Source of the DNA: Clostridiales bacterium
GTDB taxonomy: Bacteria; Bacillota; Clostridia; Oscillospirales; Acutalibacteraceae
Assembly: GCA_019416455.1 (NCBI GenBank)
Contig: DXXG01000028.1
Location: 1 to 64,000 of the forward strand
Length of the DNA stretch: 64,000 bases
Direction: 5' to 3'
The notes beneath the pieces are model-generated. The model made no database searches and had not been told where the DNA came from. It saw nothing but the letters and a program-made list of their open reading frames with translations. Positions 25,363 through 34,714 of the stretch are shown piece after piece. The stretch's first letter is position 1, and each line of letters begins with the position of its first letter. Both the position numbers and the translations under genes were made by a program.

Positions 25363-26589
25363 TTAGAAGACGGCTTTGTGGAACACTTTCTTGCCCTTTT
25401 TGATGACCAGGCCGTTTTTAAAGGCATCCTGAGGGAAGGTCTTGTTCATGTCAGTGACCTTCTCGTCAGCCACGGTCAGGCCGCCCTGCTGGATCAGCCG
25501 CCGGCCCTCACCCTTGGAAGGCACCAGACCTGTTTTCAGCAAAAGATCCAGAACAGAGATCTCTCCGTCAGTGAAGTCCTCAGAGGACAGCTGAGTGGTG
25601 GGCATGTTGGCCGTGTCCGCTCCAGCGCCAAACAGTGCCCGAGCGCCGTCCTGGGCTTTCTTTGCTTCCTCTTCCCCGTGGACCATCTTGGTCAGCTCGA
25701 AAGCCAGGATCTCCTTGGCCTTGTTCAGCTGGCTGCCTTCCCAATGACTCATTTCCTCGATCTCTTCCAGAGGCAGGAAGGTAAGCATACGCACGCACTT
25801 GAGCACGTCAGCGTCATCCACGTTGCGCCAGTACTGGTAGAAATCAAAAGGACTGGTCTTGTTGGGATCCAGCCACACGGCGTTGCCGGCAGTCTTGCCC
25901 ATCTTCTTGCCCTGAGAGTCAGTAAGCAGGGTGATGGTCATGGCGTGAGCGTCCTTGCCCAACTTCCGGCGGATCAGCTCAGTGCCGCCCAGCATATTGC
26001 TCCATTGGTCGTCTCCACCGAACTCCATGTTGCAGCCGTAGTGCTGGAACAGGTAGTAGAAGTCATAGCTCTGCATGATCATATAGTTGAACTCCAGGAA
26101 GGACAGTCCCTTCTCCATGCGCTGCTTGTAGCACTCGGCCCGAAGCATATTGTTCACGCTGAAGCAGGCGCCCACTTCCCGCAGAAGGTCCACGTAGTTC
26201 AGGTCCAGCAGCCAGTCAGCGTTGTTGAGCATCATAGCCTTGCCATCGCCCTCGCCAAACTCGATGAACCGTTCCATCTGACGCTTGAAGCAATCGGCGT
26301 TGTGCTGGATGTCCTCCTTGGTGAGCATTTTCCGCATGTCGGTCCGGCCGGAGGGGTCGCCGATCATGGTGGTGCCTCCGCCGATCAGGGCGATAGGCTT
26401 ATTTCCAGCCATTTGCAGCCGCTTCATCAGGGTGAGGGCCATAAAATGACCAGCTGTAAGGCTGTCGGCGGTGCAGTCAAAGCCGATGTAGAACACGGCC
26501 TTGCCGTTGTTGACGACTTCGCGGATCTCTTCTTCATTGGTGACCTGGGCGATCAATCCCCGGGCCTGTAGTTCTTCGTACACTCCCAT
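25363..26589 (-). CDS. tyrS: Tyrosyl-tRNA synthetase
   Basis: A 408-residue class I aminoacyl-tRNA synthetase. The HIGH-like motif is TAGHF (within SLTAGHFMAL), the tyrosine-binding region is YIGFDCTADS, the KMSKS-like motif is KMGKT, and a C-terminal S4-type domain follows (LLLKTGLVPSKGEGRRLIQQGG). The start at 26589 has AAAGG nine nt upstream. An extended frame into the leader is open but encodes part of the T-box terminator, so it is rejected. Expression is controlled by the upstream tyrosine T-box. Confidence 0.97.
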   Translation of the reverse strand: MGVYEELQARGLIAQVTNEEEIREVVNNGKAVFYIGFDCTADSLTAGHFMALTLMKRLQMAGNKPIALIGGGTTMIGDPSGRTDMRKMLTKEDIQHNADCFKRQMERFIEFGEGDGKAMMLNNADWLLDLNYVDLLREVGACFSVNNMLRAECYKQRMEKGLSFLEFNYMIMQSYDFYYLFQHYGCNMEFGGDDQWSNMLGGTELIRRKLGKDAHAMTITLLTDSQGKKMGKTAGNAVWLDPNKTSPFDFYQYWRNVDDADVLKCVRMLTFLPLEEIEEMSHWEGSQLNKAKEILAFELTKMVHGEEEAKKAQDGARALFGAGADTANMPTTQLSSEDFTDGEISVLDLLLKTGLVPSKGEGRRLIQQGGLTVADEKVTDMNKTFPQDAFKNGLVIKKGKKVFHKAVF

Positions 26590-26640
26590 GTGTATCATCC
26601 TTTCCAAAAATGATGTTTCGAAAATGCCCGGGGTGCGGGC

Positions 26641-26677
26641 AAAAAGAAACGCCCCCTGCATTTTCACGCAGAGGGCG
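26641..26677 (-). terminator. T-box terminator hairpin upstream of tyrS
   Basis: Minus strand CGCCCTCTGCGTGAAAATGCAGGGGGCG followed by TTTCTTTTT. It lies just after the T-box antiterminator sequence and about 50 nt before the tyrS start. Confidence 0.9.
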
Positions 26678-26915
26678 ATAAATGACTTTACCGCGGTACC
26701 ACCTCAATTTATCACGTCCTTGCGGTCCGTGACCTTAGGGGCACTTTCATGCCCTGGCAGAGTAACGCCTGCCGGACGGCTGTTCCTACTGATAATTGGT
26801 TCAGAACAGCGGCTCGGGACTGTATTTTCAGAAGCCGCCACGCTCTCGCTTTCACCTGCCGCGAGTTCTCTTTGCCGTGGGATCGGCGCTTACTTTGTTC
26901 CGTCATCGCCATTAT
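26641..26915 (-). ncRNA. Tyrosine T-box riboswitch
   Basis: The T-box sequence AGGTGGTACCGCG is on the minus strand (26692-26704) and is followed by a terminator; the UGG within it pairs with the tRNA acceptor end. Upstream is a stem I with AAGAGAAC, a distal loop GGTGAAAGCG, and the specifier region TGAAAATACAG whose UAC codon (26822-26824) specifies tyrosine, matching the downstream gene. Uncharged tRNA-Tyr should stabilise the antiterminator. The 5' end is approximate. Confidence 0.95.
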
Positions 26916-26945
26916 GTGAAATTATACGGCGGCAGACTTCAAATG

Positions 26946-28604
26946 TCAAGCCTTTTGAAGCATTTCCTCCGCCATTTCCAGCTGGAGCTGGGTAATGGAA
27001 TCCCCACCGATGATCCGGGCAACTTCCCGTTTTCTGCCCTCCAGATCCAACTCTGTGACCTGGGTATAGGTGCGGTCCTGCTCCACATGCTTAGAGATCA
27101 GCAGGTGATGGTCCGCCAGGGCTGCCATTTGAGCCAGGTGAGTGATACACAACACTTGACGGTCCCGGGAGACCTGCTTTAACTTCTGCCCCACCTTGTT
27201 GGCCGCCGCACCGCTGATACCTGTATCCACCTCGTCAAAGATGAGCGTGTCCACCTTGTCCTTGCCGGAAAGCACGGTCTTGATGGCCAGCATGATACGG
27301 GAAAGCTCGCCGCCGGACGCAATCTTGGACATGGGCTTGGGAGGTTCTCCCTTGTTGGCCGATACCAGGAATTGGATCCTGTCGCAACCCATGGCGTACA
27401 AAGGTACCCGCTGGATATCGGTCTCAAACTCGATACCGGGCATGTTGAGAAAAGCCAGTTCTTCCTTCACCTGACGGATGAACTGCCCGGATACTTGTTT
27501 GCGCTTATGGGAAAGTTCCTTAGCAAGAGCGATGGCTCTGCTCTTTTTCTCTTCATACAAGGCTTCCAGCCGTTCTCGCTCCTCATCGGAGAATTCGATT
27601 TGGTGCAGACGTGTGCGGCAGTCCTCTAAAAATTCTAGGATCTTTTCCTCACTGCCGCCGTATTTCAGCCCTAGCTTGTACAGCAGGTCCAGCCGGTCCT
27701 CAATGGATTCCAAAAGCTCCGGGTCGAAATCCACGCCGGTGTTCCGCAGAAGGGAATCTACATCTTCCAGCAGATAGCCTGCTTCCCGCAGTTTCTGAGC
27801 AGCCTCTTCCAACTCCGGCAAAAATGCCGCCACTCGGTCCGCTTCCGAGGACGCCTGGGAAACTTCCGAAAGGAGACCTTCCTTTTCCTCGTCTCCGGCA
27901 AGCAAGGCACGAAGCAGCTCTAAAGCCTCAGCGATCTTCTCGCTGTTGCGGATCACATCCCGCTGGGCTTCCAATTCTTCCCGCTCCCCTGCCCGGACAT
28001 TGGCGGCTTCGATCTCGTCGATCTGGTAATGGAGCAGGTCGGAAAGCCGGGCTTTCTCCCCTTCATCGGTCTGCAAATCCTCCAACTGACGCTGAGTCTC
28101 TCGCAGCCCGCGATAAGCGCTCTGATACTGGGTCAGCAGCTCCTCCAAGCCTCCAAAGCTGTCCAGATAGGTCATGTGGACTTCGGGAGACAGAAGCTCA
28201 TAGCTTTCGTGCTGGCCATGGATCGTTACCAGTCTTGGTCCCAGCTGCTTGAGCATAGAAACGGTCGCCGGAGCGCCATTGAGCTTACAGGGAGAACGGC
28301 CTTCCAGCCGGATATCCCGTTGGATCAACAGAGAACCGTCCTCTTCTCGAGGAATAGACAGTTGATCCAACAGAGCTAGAGTTTCCTGATCCAGTCCTGT
28401 GAAAAGAGCGGACACGGACGCACTGGACGCTCCGGTGCGTACCAGCTCTTTGGAGGTGCGCTCGCCCAGCACAGCGTGAATGGCGTCAATGATGATGGAT
28501 TTGCCCGCGCCGGTCTCGCCGGTGAGAACAGTGAAGCCCTTTTCCAGATCGATGGACGCCTTCTCTATGACCGCGATGTTTTGAATGAATAATTGTGAAA
28601 GCAT
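26946..28604 (-). CDS. recN: DNA repair protein RecN
   Basis: A 552-residue SMC-like ATPase acting in double-strand break repair. Walker A is GETGAGKSIIID near residue 30, with long coiled-coil arms in the middle (Glu/Arg/Leu-rich, about 150-370), and a C-terminal ABC signature ASGGELSRIMLA followed by Walker B DTLIFDEVDTGISG. It is the last gene of the M16-to-recN operon, 4 nt after argR, a conserved argR-recN arrangement. No clear terminator follows before the T-box region of tyrS. Confidence 0.97.
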   Translation of the reverse strand: MLSQLFIQNIAVIEKASIDLEKGFTVLTGETGAGKSIIIDAIHAVLGERTSKELVRTGASSASVSALFTGLDQETLALLDQLSIPREEDGSLLIQRDIRLEGRSPCKLNGAPATVSMLKQLGPRLVTIHGQHESYELLSPEVHMTYLDSFGGLEELLTQYQSAYRGLRETQRQLEDLQTDEGEKARLSDLLHYQIDEIEAANVRAGEREELEAQRDVIRNSEKIAEALELLRALLAGDEEKEGLLSEVSQASSEADRVAAFLPELEEAAQKLREAGYLLEDVDSLLRNTGVDFDPELLESIEDRLDLLYKLGLKYGGSEEKILEFLEDCRTRLHQIEFSDEERERLEALYEEKKSRAIALAKELSHKRKQVSGQFIRQVKEELAFLNMPGIEFETDIQRVPLYAMGCDRIQFLVSANKGEPPKPMSKIASGGELSRIMLAIKTVLSGKDKVDTLIFDEVDTGISGAAANKVGQKLKQVSRDRQVLCITHLAQMAALADHHLLISKHVEQDRTYTQVTELDLEGRKREVARIIGGDSITQLQLEMAEEMLQKA

Positions 28605-28608
28605 GTCC

Positions 28609-29061
28609 TCACCTGTTGATCAGCTTGCGGAACTCTTCCTGAGTCTCCAAAGCGTCCGCGTCTGTACGGCAGACGATGAAAATGGTATCCTCACCCGCTA
28701 AAGTGCCCACAAAGCCAGGCCAGTGCATGGAATCCATAGAAGCACATACTGCCTGGGCCATGCCTGTCATGCAACGGACCACGACCATGTTTTGGGCGGC
28801 TTCCACTGAGAGTACGGAATCAGCAAAAAAGGAATAGAATTTAGAGGACATGTCGCTGATGTTCTCACTGCCGGTAGAATAGCGGTATTTACCTGTCCGT
28901 GAAAGAGTTTTCACAAGACGCAGCTCTTTGATGTCTCGGGAGACTGTGGCTTGTGTCACGTCAAATCCGCTCTCCCGCAGATAGCGAAGCAGCTCGTCTT
29001 GGGTATCGATGTCATATTCTTTGATGAGTTCCAGGATCTTCGCGTGTCTTCGAGTTTTCAT
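28609..29061 (-). CDS. argR: Arginine repressor ArgR
   Basis: A 150-residue repressor with an N-terminal winged helix (RHAKILELIKEYDIDTQDEL, ATVSRDIKELRL) and a C-terminal oligomerisation and arginine-binding domain (SVLSVEAAQNMVVVRC, GTLAGEDTIFIVCRT). The ATG at 29061 gives exact family length. AAAGG lies 15 nt upstream, a long spacing, so translation may depend on the preceding gene. It occupies its usual place between nadK and recN. Confidence 0.96.
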   Translation of the reverse strand: MKTRRHAKILELIKEYDIDTQDELLRYLRESGFDVTQATVSRDIKELRLVKTLSRTGKYRYSTGSENISDMSSKFYSFFADSVLSVEAAQNMVVVRCMTGMAQAVCASMDSMHWPGFVGTLAGEDTIFIVCRTDADALETQEEFRKLINR

Positions 29062-29128
29062 GAGATGGAAACCAATCCTTTCTGGCATATGCGCCGTTTT
29101 GCTACGTAGCGTATAGAAACGAACACGG

Positions 29129-29965
29129 TCACTGCCGTGTCTCGATGATCTTCTGATTGAGGATGTCGTAAAAGTCATATCCGCCCAAGCGAATGAACCG
29201 TGCGATCCTGTCCGACGGGAAAAAGCGAAGTTTATCGCCGGTAACGACCTCCAAGGGCGTCTCCCCGTCCACGGAGAGGTACAGCTTGCCAATATTTTCG
29301 GGGATGTCTACCAACAGCTGGGACTCCGTCCCGAAAATGACGCTGCGGTTGAACAAGGAATGAGGACAGATGGGGGTGTATACCAGACAGTCCATGTTGG
29401 GTTCGATCACTGGGCCGCCAGCGGAAAGAGAGTAGGCGGTGGACCCAGTAGGTGTGGCCACAATGAAACCGTCCGCCCGATAGCGATAGGAACGCCGCCC
29501 CAAAGTCATCTGATAGTCGATGATCTTGGCGGGTTCCCCGGAAAGCACCGCATCGTTCAGGGCGTGGAACCGTTGGACTTGGTCGCCGGACACAAGCTCC
29601 ACAGCCAGCATTAGCCGTTTTTCTTCACGGTATTCGCCGTTTATCAGGTTAGAGAGCAGCGACAGCTCATGACGTTCCACACCGGCGGTAAAGCCTAATT
29701 TTCCAGCGTTGACGCCCAAGATGGGCTTGTTCATGGAAGCAGCCAGTTTCGCTGTGTGGATGATGGTTCCATCCCCTCCGATAGCGATGAACAGATCGCA
29801 GGTCAGAAGGGAATCCTCCACCCGCTCCTGATACAGGCCGTGAGCCGTGAACAGGTCGGTCTTGAGCACCGTCTCGCACCCGCATTGGGAGAGAATCTCC
29901 AAAACCTCGTCGGTGCAGGCCTGGGCGGCTCCTTTTGTCAAATTGGGGACCACTGCGATCTTCAC
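29129..29965 (-). CDS. nadK: NAD kinase
   Basis: A 278-residue ATP-NAD kinase producing NADP. The GGDGT motif (IAIGGDGTIIHT), the NDAVLSG segment and the glycine-rich ATPTGSTAYSLSAGGP stretch are intact. The start is a GTG at 29965 with AAGGGGGA close upstream; an ATG nine codons earlier is inferior. It follows tlyA by 23 nt. NADPH demand fits the NADP-dependent isocitrate dehydrogenase and FolD in this window. Confidence 0.95.
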   Translation of the reverse strand: MKIAVVPNLTKGAAQACTDEVLEILSQCGCETVLKTDLFTAHGLYQERVEDSLLTCDLFIAIGGDGTIIHTAKLAASMNKPILGVNAGKLGFTAGVERHELSLLSNLINGEYREEKRLMLAVELVSGDQVQRFHALNDAVLSGEPAKIIDYQMTLGRRSYRYRADGFIVATPTGSTAYSLSAGGPVIEPNMDCLVYTPICPHSLFNRSVIFGTESQLLVDIPENIGKLYLSVDGETPLEVVTGDKLRFFPSDRIARFIRLGGYDFYDILNQKIIETRQ

Positions 29966-29988
29966 AAGGCTTCCCCCTTTCTCAATAC

Positions 29989-30807
29989 TCACTCCTTGCC
30001 GGGACGATCCAGCTCTTTGTGGGAATCCTCCACCACCTGTTTGGCATCGGGGACGCCCGGGGTCAGGATAGGCTCATCCGAGCGCTCTAAATAGATCAGA
30101 TACTCGATGTTTCCTTCAGGGCCCTTTACCGGAGAATAGGTCAGTCCCAGCACAGAGAAACCGTTTTCCAGGGCAAAATCCCGGATCTTTTCGATGACCT
30201 CCCGATGAACAGCCTGGTCTCGGACAACACCCTTCTTCCCTACCTTTTCCCGGCCAGCTTCAAACTGGGGTTTGATAAGACACACTGCCTGGCCGTGCTC
30301 TGCCATGAGAGGCCTCACCGCGGGAAGAATGATCGTCAGGGAGATAAAGGACACGTCCACGGAGAAAAAGCCGATCTCCTCCGGGATCTGTTCTTTCGTC
30401 AGGTAACGGGCGTTAGTGCGTTCCAAATTGACCACGCGGGGATCGGTGCGCAGGCTCCAAGCCAGCTGGCCATAGCCCACATCCACCGAGTACACTTTAC
30501 AGGCGCCGTTTTGCAGCATGCAGTCTGTAAAGCCTCCGGTGGACGCTCCCACGTCCATGCAGATCTTGTCCGTCAGCGTCAATCCGAACTGCTTCATGGC
30601 CTTTTCCAACTTCAAGCCGCCCCGGCTCACATATTGCAGCCCTTTCCCCCGGACCTCAACTTGAGCGTCCTCGGAGAAAGTGTCACCGGGTTTGTCGGCC
30701 TTCTGGTTGTCTACATACACCTGGCCCGCCATGATCAGAATCTTGGCTTTTTCCCGGCTTTCCGCCAGGCCCCGCTCTGTTACCAGAATATCAAGGCGTT
30801 TTTTCAT
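29989..30807 (-). CDS. tlyA: TlyA-family rRNA 2'-O-methyltransferase
   Basis: A 272-residue protein with an N-terminal S4 RNA-binding domain (about 1-62, RLDILVTERGLAESREKAK) and an FtsJ-like methyltransferase domain with SAM motif DVGASTGGFTDCML. Family members methylate ribosomal RNA; some were first described as haemolysins. It overlaps the dxs stop by 17 nt and has GGAG six nt before the ATG, consistent with coupled translation in the dxs-tlyA-nadK block. Confidence 0.94.
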   Translation of the reverse strand: MKKRLDILVTERGLAESREKAKILIMAGQVYVDNQKADKPGDTFSEDAQVEVRGKGLQYVSRGGLKLEKAMKQFGLTLTDKICMDVGASTGGFTDCMLQNGACKVYSVDVGYGQLAWSLRTDPRVVNLERTNARYLTKEQIPEEIGFFSVDVSFISLTIILPAVRPLMAEHGQAVCLIKPQFEAGREKVGKKGVVRDQAVHREVIEKIRDFALENGFSVLGLTYSPVKGPEGNIEYLIYLERSDEPILTPGVPDAKQVVEDSHKELDRPGKE

Positions 30808-32680
30808 GGCTGTCTCCTTTTTCTTTTTGCAGCGTATCCAGCACCATTTGCCGGATGCCCTCTGTGTTCAGCCCCAAGGTCTCCAAGGAGCGGAACATGG
30901 GCGCATGCTTGATATAGGGGTCCTCAATGGCCCTCAGATGAAAATCTCCTTCAAACCCTTGCTCTTCCAAAAGGTAGGAAAAGTGCTCACCGATCCCTCC
31001 CCGCTGAATGCCTTCCTCAAAGAAAAACACATGGCGGCAGGGACAAGCCTCTTTTACAGCGGCGGGATCAATGGGGATGATCCTGTTTAGTTTGATGAGC
31101 TTTGTTTCAATGCCTTCTTTTTCCAGCTGTTCCTTACATTCCGCGGCGAAAGAAAAGACTCTGCCAAAGGTGACAAGGCAAACTTCCGCGTCCTGCTTTC
31201 CGAACACACTGGTGGGATCGGTAGTGCTCTGAAAATACGCAGGCTTGTACAGCTCTTTCCCTCGGGGATAGCGGATAGCGCACAGCCCCTGTCCCTTCTC
31301 TATCAGATGGGTAAGTTGGAGACGCAGCTCCCGAAAATAAGAGGGGGAATACACGGTAATGTTGGGGATCGTCTGAAGATAGGCCGTATCGAACACGCCT
31401 TGGTGAGTCTTGCCGTCCTCCCCCACTACGCCAGCCCGGTCAATGGCCAGGATGGCTTTGGTGTTCTGCATGGAGATATCGTGGATCAGCTCGTCATAAG
31501 CTCGCTGGAGGAAAGTAGAATACACAGCGAACACGGGAAGCATTCCTCCCGCTGCCAAGCCACCCGCGAAGGTGACTGCGTGTTCTTCTGAGATCCCCAC
31601 GTCAAAGAATCTGTTGCGAAACTCCTCCCGGAAATCGCTTAAGCCTGTACCACTCTGCATAGCCGCGGTGATGGCGCAGATCTTGGGGTTCTCTCTGGCC
31701 AACGCGCAGAGGGTCTTTCCAAACTCGTCGGAAAAACTCTGAGATTTCTCGCCGGTGTCTCCGGTAGTCACGTCGAAACCAGAAAGGCCGTGGTAAATGG
31801 TGGGATCTTGCTCGGCGTACTGATAGCCTTTCCCCTTATAGGTGCGCACATGGAGCAACACCGGCTTGTGAAGCAGCTTGGCGGTTTCTAGTGTTTCCGC
31901 CAGCTCTTTTACATTGTGGCCGTCAAAAGGACCATAGTAGGCGAAGCCGAAATCTTCGAAAATGGTGGAATTATAGAACAGACGCTTGACGGCTCGCTTT
32001 ACCCGACGCAGCGCGCCAGCGATGACGGCTCCCACTACCGGCAGTTTTTGCAGAGAGCGTTCCAAACGGTTTTTTGTTTTGATATACCCCGGTTTGGTAC
32101 GGATGTGGTTGAGATACCGGGCCATGGAACCCACGTTCTTGGAAATGGACATGGTGTTGTCATTTAAGATGACGATCAGGTTCCGATGGAGCCGTCCGGC
32201 GTTGTTGAGTCCTTCATAGGCCAAGCCGCCGGTAAGAGCGCCGTCACCGATCACAGCCACCACATAGCCCTCTTTCCCTTGCAGGTAATTGGCTTCCGAC
32301 ACCCCCAAGGCGGAGGAAATGGAGGTGCTGCTGTGGCCGCAAGTAAACAGATCGTATTCGCTTTCCTCACGGCAGGGGAATCCCGCCAGACCTCCCTCGG
32401 TTCGGATAGTAGAAAACTGAGGATACCGTCCGGTCAGCAGCTTATAGGGATAGCTTTGATGGCCTACGTCCCACACAATGGTATCCCGAGGCGGCGAAAA
32501 AGCCAGCCCCAAAGCCACTGTCAGCTCCACCACTCCCAAATTGGAGGCCAAATGGCCGCCATTAGCGGAAACGGTGTCGATGATGACCCGGCGCATTTCC
32601 TCACATAGAGCAGTGAGTTCCTGGGAACCCAGCCCCTTGATATCCTTGGGAGAATGGATCGTTTCCAGTAAACTTGCCAT
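30791..32680 (-). CDS. dxs: 1-Deoxy-D-xylulose-5-phosphate synthase
   Basis: A 629-residue thiamine-diphosphate enzyme making DXP from pyruvate and glyceraldehyde 3-phosphate, the entry step of the MEP isoprenoid pathway. The TPP/Mg motif GDGALTGGLAYEGLNNAG, the histidines in SYPYKLLTGR and CGHSSTSIS, and the transketolase-like DRAGVVGEDGKTHQG segment are present. GGGGAG precedes the ATG. It is 21 nt downstream of folD; the genes usually found between folD and dxs (xseA, xseB, ispA) are absent here. Confidence 0.97.
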   Translation of the reverse strand: MASLLETIHSPKDIKGLGSQELTALCEEMRRVIIDTVSANGGHLASNLGVVELTVALGLAFSPPRDTIVWDVGHQSYPYKLLTGRYPQFSTIRTEGGLAGFPCREESEYDLFTCGHSSTSISSALGVSEANYLQGKEGYVVAVIGDGALTGGLAYEGLNNAGRLHRNLIVILNDNTMSISKNVGSMARYLNHIRTKPGYIKTKNRLERSLQKLPVVGAVIAGALRRVKRAVKRLFYNSTIFEDFGFAYYGPFDGHNVKELAETLETAKLLHKPVLLHVRTYKGKGYQYAEQDPTIYHGLSGFDVTTGDTGEKSQSFSDEFGKTLCALARENPKICAITAAMQSGTGLSDFREEFRNRFFDVGISEEHAVTFAGGLAAGGMLPVFAVYSTFLQRAYDELIHDISMQNTKAILAIDRAGVVGEDGKTHQGVFDTAYLQTIPNITVYSPSYFRELRLQLTHLIEKGQGLCAIRYPRGKELYKPAYFQSTTDPTSVFGKQDAEVCLVTFGRVFSFAAECKEQLEKEGIETKLIKLNRIIPIDPAAVKEACPCRHVFFFEEGIQRGGIGEHFSYLLEEQGFEGDFHLRAIEDPYIKHAPMFRSLETLGLNTEGIRQMVLDTLQKEKGDSHEKTP

Positions 32681-32701
32681 AAAGAGACAACTCCCCTTTG
32701 A

Positions 32702-33556
32702 TCAAAGAGACTGATCCTGCATCTTAGCGGCAGTGACCGTGTTTTTCAGCAGCATGGCGATGGTCATGGGACCTACGCCTCCCGGGACAGGAGTGATGTA
32801 GGAAGCGATGGGCTCCACCTGATCACAATCCACGTCTCCGCAGAGCTTGCCATTTTCGTCCCGGTTCATGCCCACGTCAATGACCACTGCACCAGGCCGG
32901 ACCATGTCTGCGGTGACAAAATGGCTCTTTCCCACGGCGGAAACAAGAATATCCGCCTGACGGGTGACCTCCGGCAGATCTTTGGTGCGGCTGTGGCATA
33001 CAGTGACGGTGCCGTTCTGATGAAGGAGCAGCATAGCCATAGGTTTGCCTACGATATTGCTTCGTCCGATGACGACACAGCGCTTTCCTTCCACGGAGAT
33101 GTCGTATGCCTTCAGCAGCTCCATGATCCCAGCGGGGGTGCACGGCAGGAATTGATAGTCACCCAGCATGATCTTGCCCACATTGTAGGCGTGGAACGCG
33201 TCCACGTCCTTTTTGGGATCGATGGCTTCTACTACTGCTTCCTCGTCAAGCCCCTTAGGCAACGGAGATTGGACAAGGATGCCGTGAATATCTTTTTTAT
33301 GGTTTAATTTGTCCACCAGGGCCAGCAGCTCCTCCTGAGTGGTCTCTGCGGGAAGAGCGTATTCTTCTGAATAAATGCCCGTGGCCTGGCAGGCTTTTTT
33401 CTTGTTGTTTACATAGATTCTGGAGGCGGGATCGTCTCCCACGATCACCACCGCCAGACCAGGACAAATGCCCTGCTCTTTCAGAGCGGCGACCTCTTTC
33501 GCCACTTCCTCACGCACTTTGGCGGAAACGGCTTTACCGTCGATGCGTGTTGCCAT
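32702..33556 (-). CDS. folD: Methylenetetrahydrofolate dehydrogenase/cyclohydrolase FolD
   Basis: A 284-residue bifunctional enzyme interconverting 5,10-methylene-THF and 10-formyl-THF with NADP. The substrate motif YVNNKKKACQATGI with catalytic Lys, the VQSPLPKGLDE segment, and the dinucleotide-binding GRSNIVGKPMA are seen. The start at 33556 (MATRIDGKAV) follows GGGGAAGATT; the gene begins 23 nt after the lgt stop. It works with the formate-THF ligase at 39.7-41.4 kb in one-carbon metabolism. Confidence 0.97.
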   Translation of the reverse strand: MATRIDGKAVSAKVREEVAKEVAALKEQGICPGLAVVIVGDDPASRIYVNNKKKACQATGIYSEEYALPAETTQEELLALVDKLNHKKDIHGILVQSPLPKGLDEEAVVEAIDPKKDVDAFHAYNVGKIMLGDYQFLPCTPAGIMELLKAYDISVEGKRCVVIGRSNIVGKPMAMLLLHQNGTVTVCHSRTKDLPEVTRQADILVSAVGKSHFVTADMVRPGAVVIDVGMNRDENGKLCGDVDCDQVEPIASYITPVPGGVGPMTIAMLLKNTVTAAKMQDQSL

Positions 33557-33579
33557 AATCTTCCCCTTCCTTTCTCGGG

Positions 33580-34674
33580 TCAATCCTTCTTTTCTGTCTG
33601 GCTCTCTTCCTTTTCTTCCGGATCAGTTTCCACTTCTGTTTTAGAGACTGCGTCCTTTTGGGAGGAAGGCTCTTCCTCCCCATCTTTCTCGGTCATTTCC
33701 AGAGAAGTCTCTTCTTTCTTCTCTTCGGCTGCGTCGGAACCAAAGATTTCCCGCAACTCTTCCTCAGGAAGGTCACCAAAAATAGTGCTGGGAGCATGAT
33801 CGCCTTCAGGCTGAGGCGCGCCTTCGATCAAACCCACAGATTCCATCACATGGATGTCGCCGCAGCCGGTCAGGCTGGTCTTATGGCGGAATACCACCAG
33901 CAGGACGATGCCAGCAATCACACACACACCAGCGAGCACTTGGGAGACACGCAGGTTGACGCCAGGGATCATCAAGCTGTCGGTGCGCAGTCCTTCAATG
34001 AAGAACCGGCAGAAGCCGTACCACACTGTGTAGAGCAGGAAAGTCTGTCCGTCGTAGCGGCGGAACTTCCTAGTGAAAATGTGGAGCAATACGAAACCCA
34101 GGATGCAAAGGAGGGACTCATACAGGAAACAGGGATGGACATTTCCCTCTACCACTAGAGCAGTATTGTCACTGTGCATGCCCCAAGGCAAATCGGTAGC
34201 GGTGCCGAAAGCTTCCTGATTGACAAAGTTGCCCCAGCGGCCTACGGCTTGACCGATCAAAAAGCCCAGAGACGCGATATCCAACACCGCGGCCACCTTC
34301 AACTTGCGCAGCTTGGCAGTGAGGCTTCCGAAAACCACGGCTCCGATCAACCCGCCGTAAATGGCCAAGCCGCCATCGTGGATTTGGAAGATCTTGATGG
34401 GGTCATTCCAGTATTTGTCGCCGGGATAGAAGATCACGTAATACAGACGGGCGCAGATCACACCAGCGATCAAGCCCACAATCACAACGTCAAACAACCG
34501 ATTGACATCGATATTCATTTTTTTGCAGCTGTAACTGGCGTAAATGATGGCCAGCAAGAAACCTATGGCAATGATGATGCCATACCAGTAGATATGATAA
34601 TCACCGATGGAAAAAGCAACGGTGTTTACCGTAAATTCCAACCCCAAATGGGGGAACGTAACTTCATGAGTCAT
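33580..34674 (-). CDS. lgt: Prolipoprotein diacylglyceryl transferase with acidic tail
   Basis: A 364-residue membrane enzyme attaching diacylglycerol to the lipobox cysteine of prolipoproteins. The core (about residues 1-275) has seven predicted membrane helices and the signature GRWGNFVNQEAFG. The last 90 or so residues are a Glu/Lys-rich hydrophilic tail (EEKKEETSLEM, EVETDPEEKEESQ) absent from standard Lgt and probably disordered. GGAGG is 10 nt before the ATG. One predicted substrate in the window is the cyclophilin lipoprotein at 54.9 kb. Confidence 0.95.
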   Translation of the reverse strand: MTHEVTFPHLGLEFTVNTVAFSIGDYHIYWYGIIIAIGFLLAIIYASYSCKKMNIDVNRLFDVVIVGLIAGVICARLYYVIFYPGDKYWNDPIKIFQIHDGGLAIYGGLIGAVVFGSLTAKLRKLKVAAVLDIASLGFLIGQAVGRWGNFVNQEAFGTATDLPWGMHSDNTALVVEGNVHPCFLYESLLCILGFVLLHIFTRKFRRYDGQTFLLYTVWYGFCRFFIEGLRTDSLMIPGVNLRVSQVLAGVCVIAGIVLLVVFRHKTSLTGCGDIHVMESVGLIEGAPQPEGDHAPSTIFGDLPEEELREIFGSDAAEEKKEETSLEMTEKDGEEEPSSQKDAVSKTEVETDPEEKEESQTEKKD

Positions 34675-34714
34675 GGGGATAAATCCTCCTTTCAGCGCGA
34701 AGGCCGTGTCGGTT

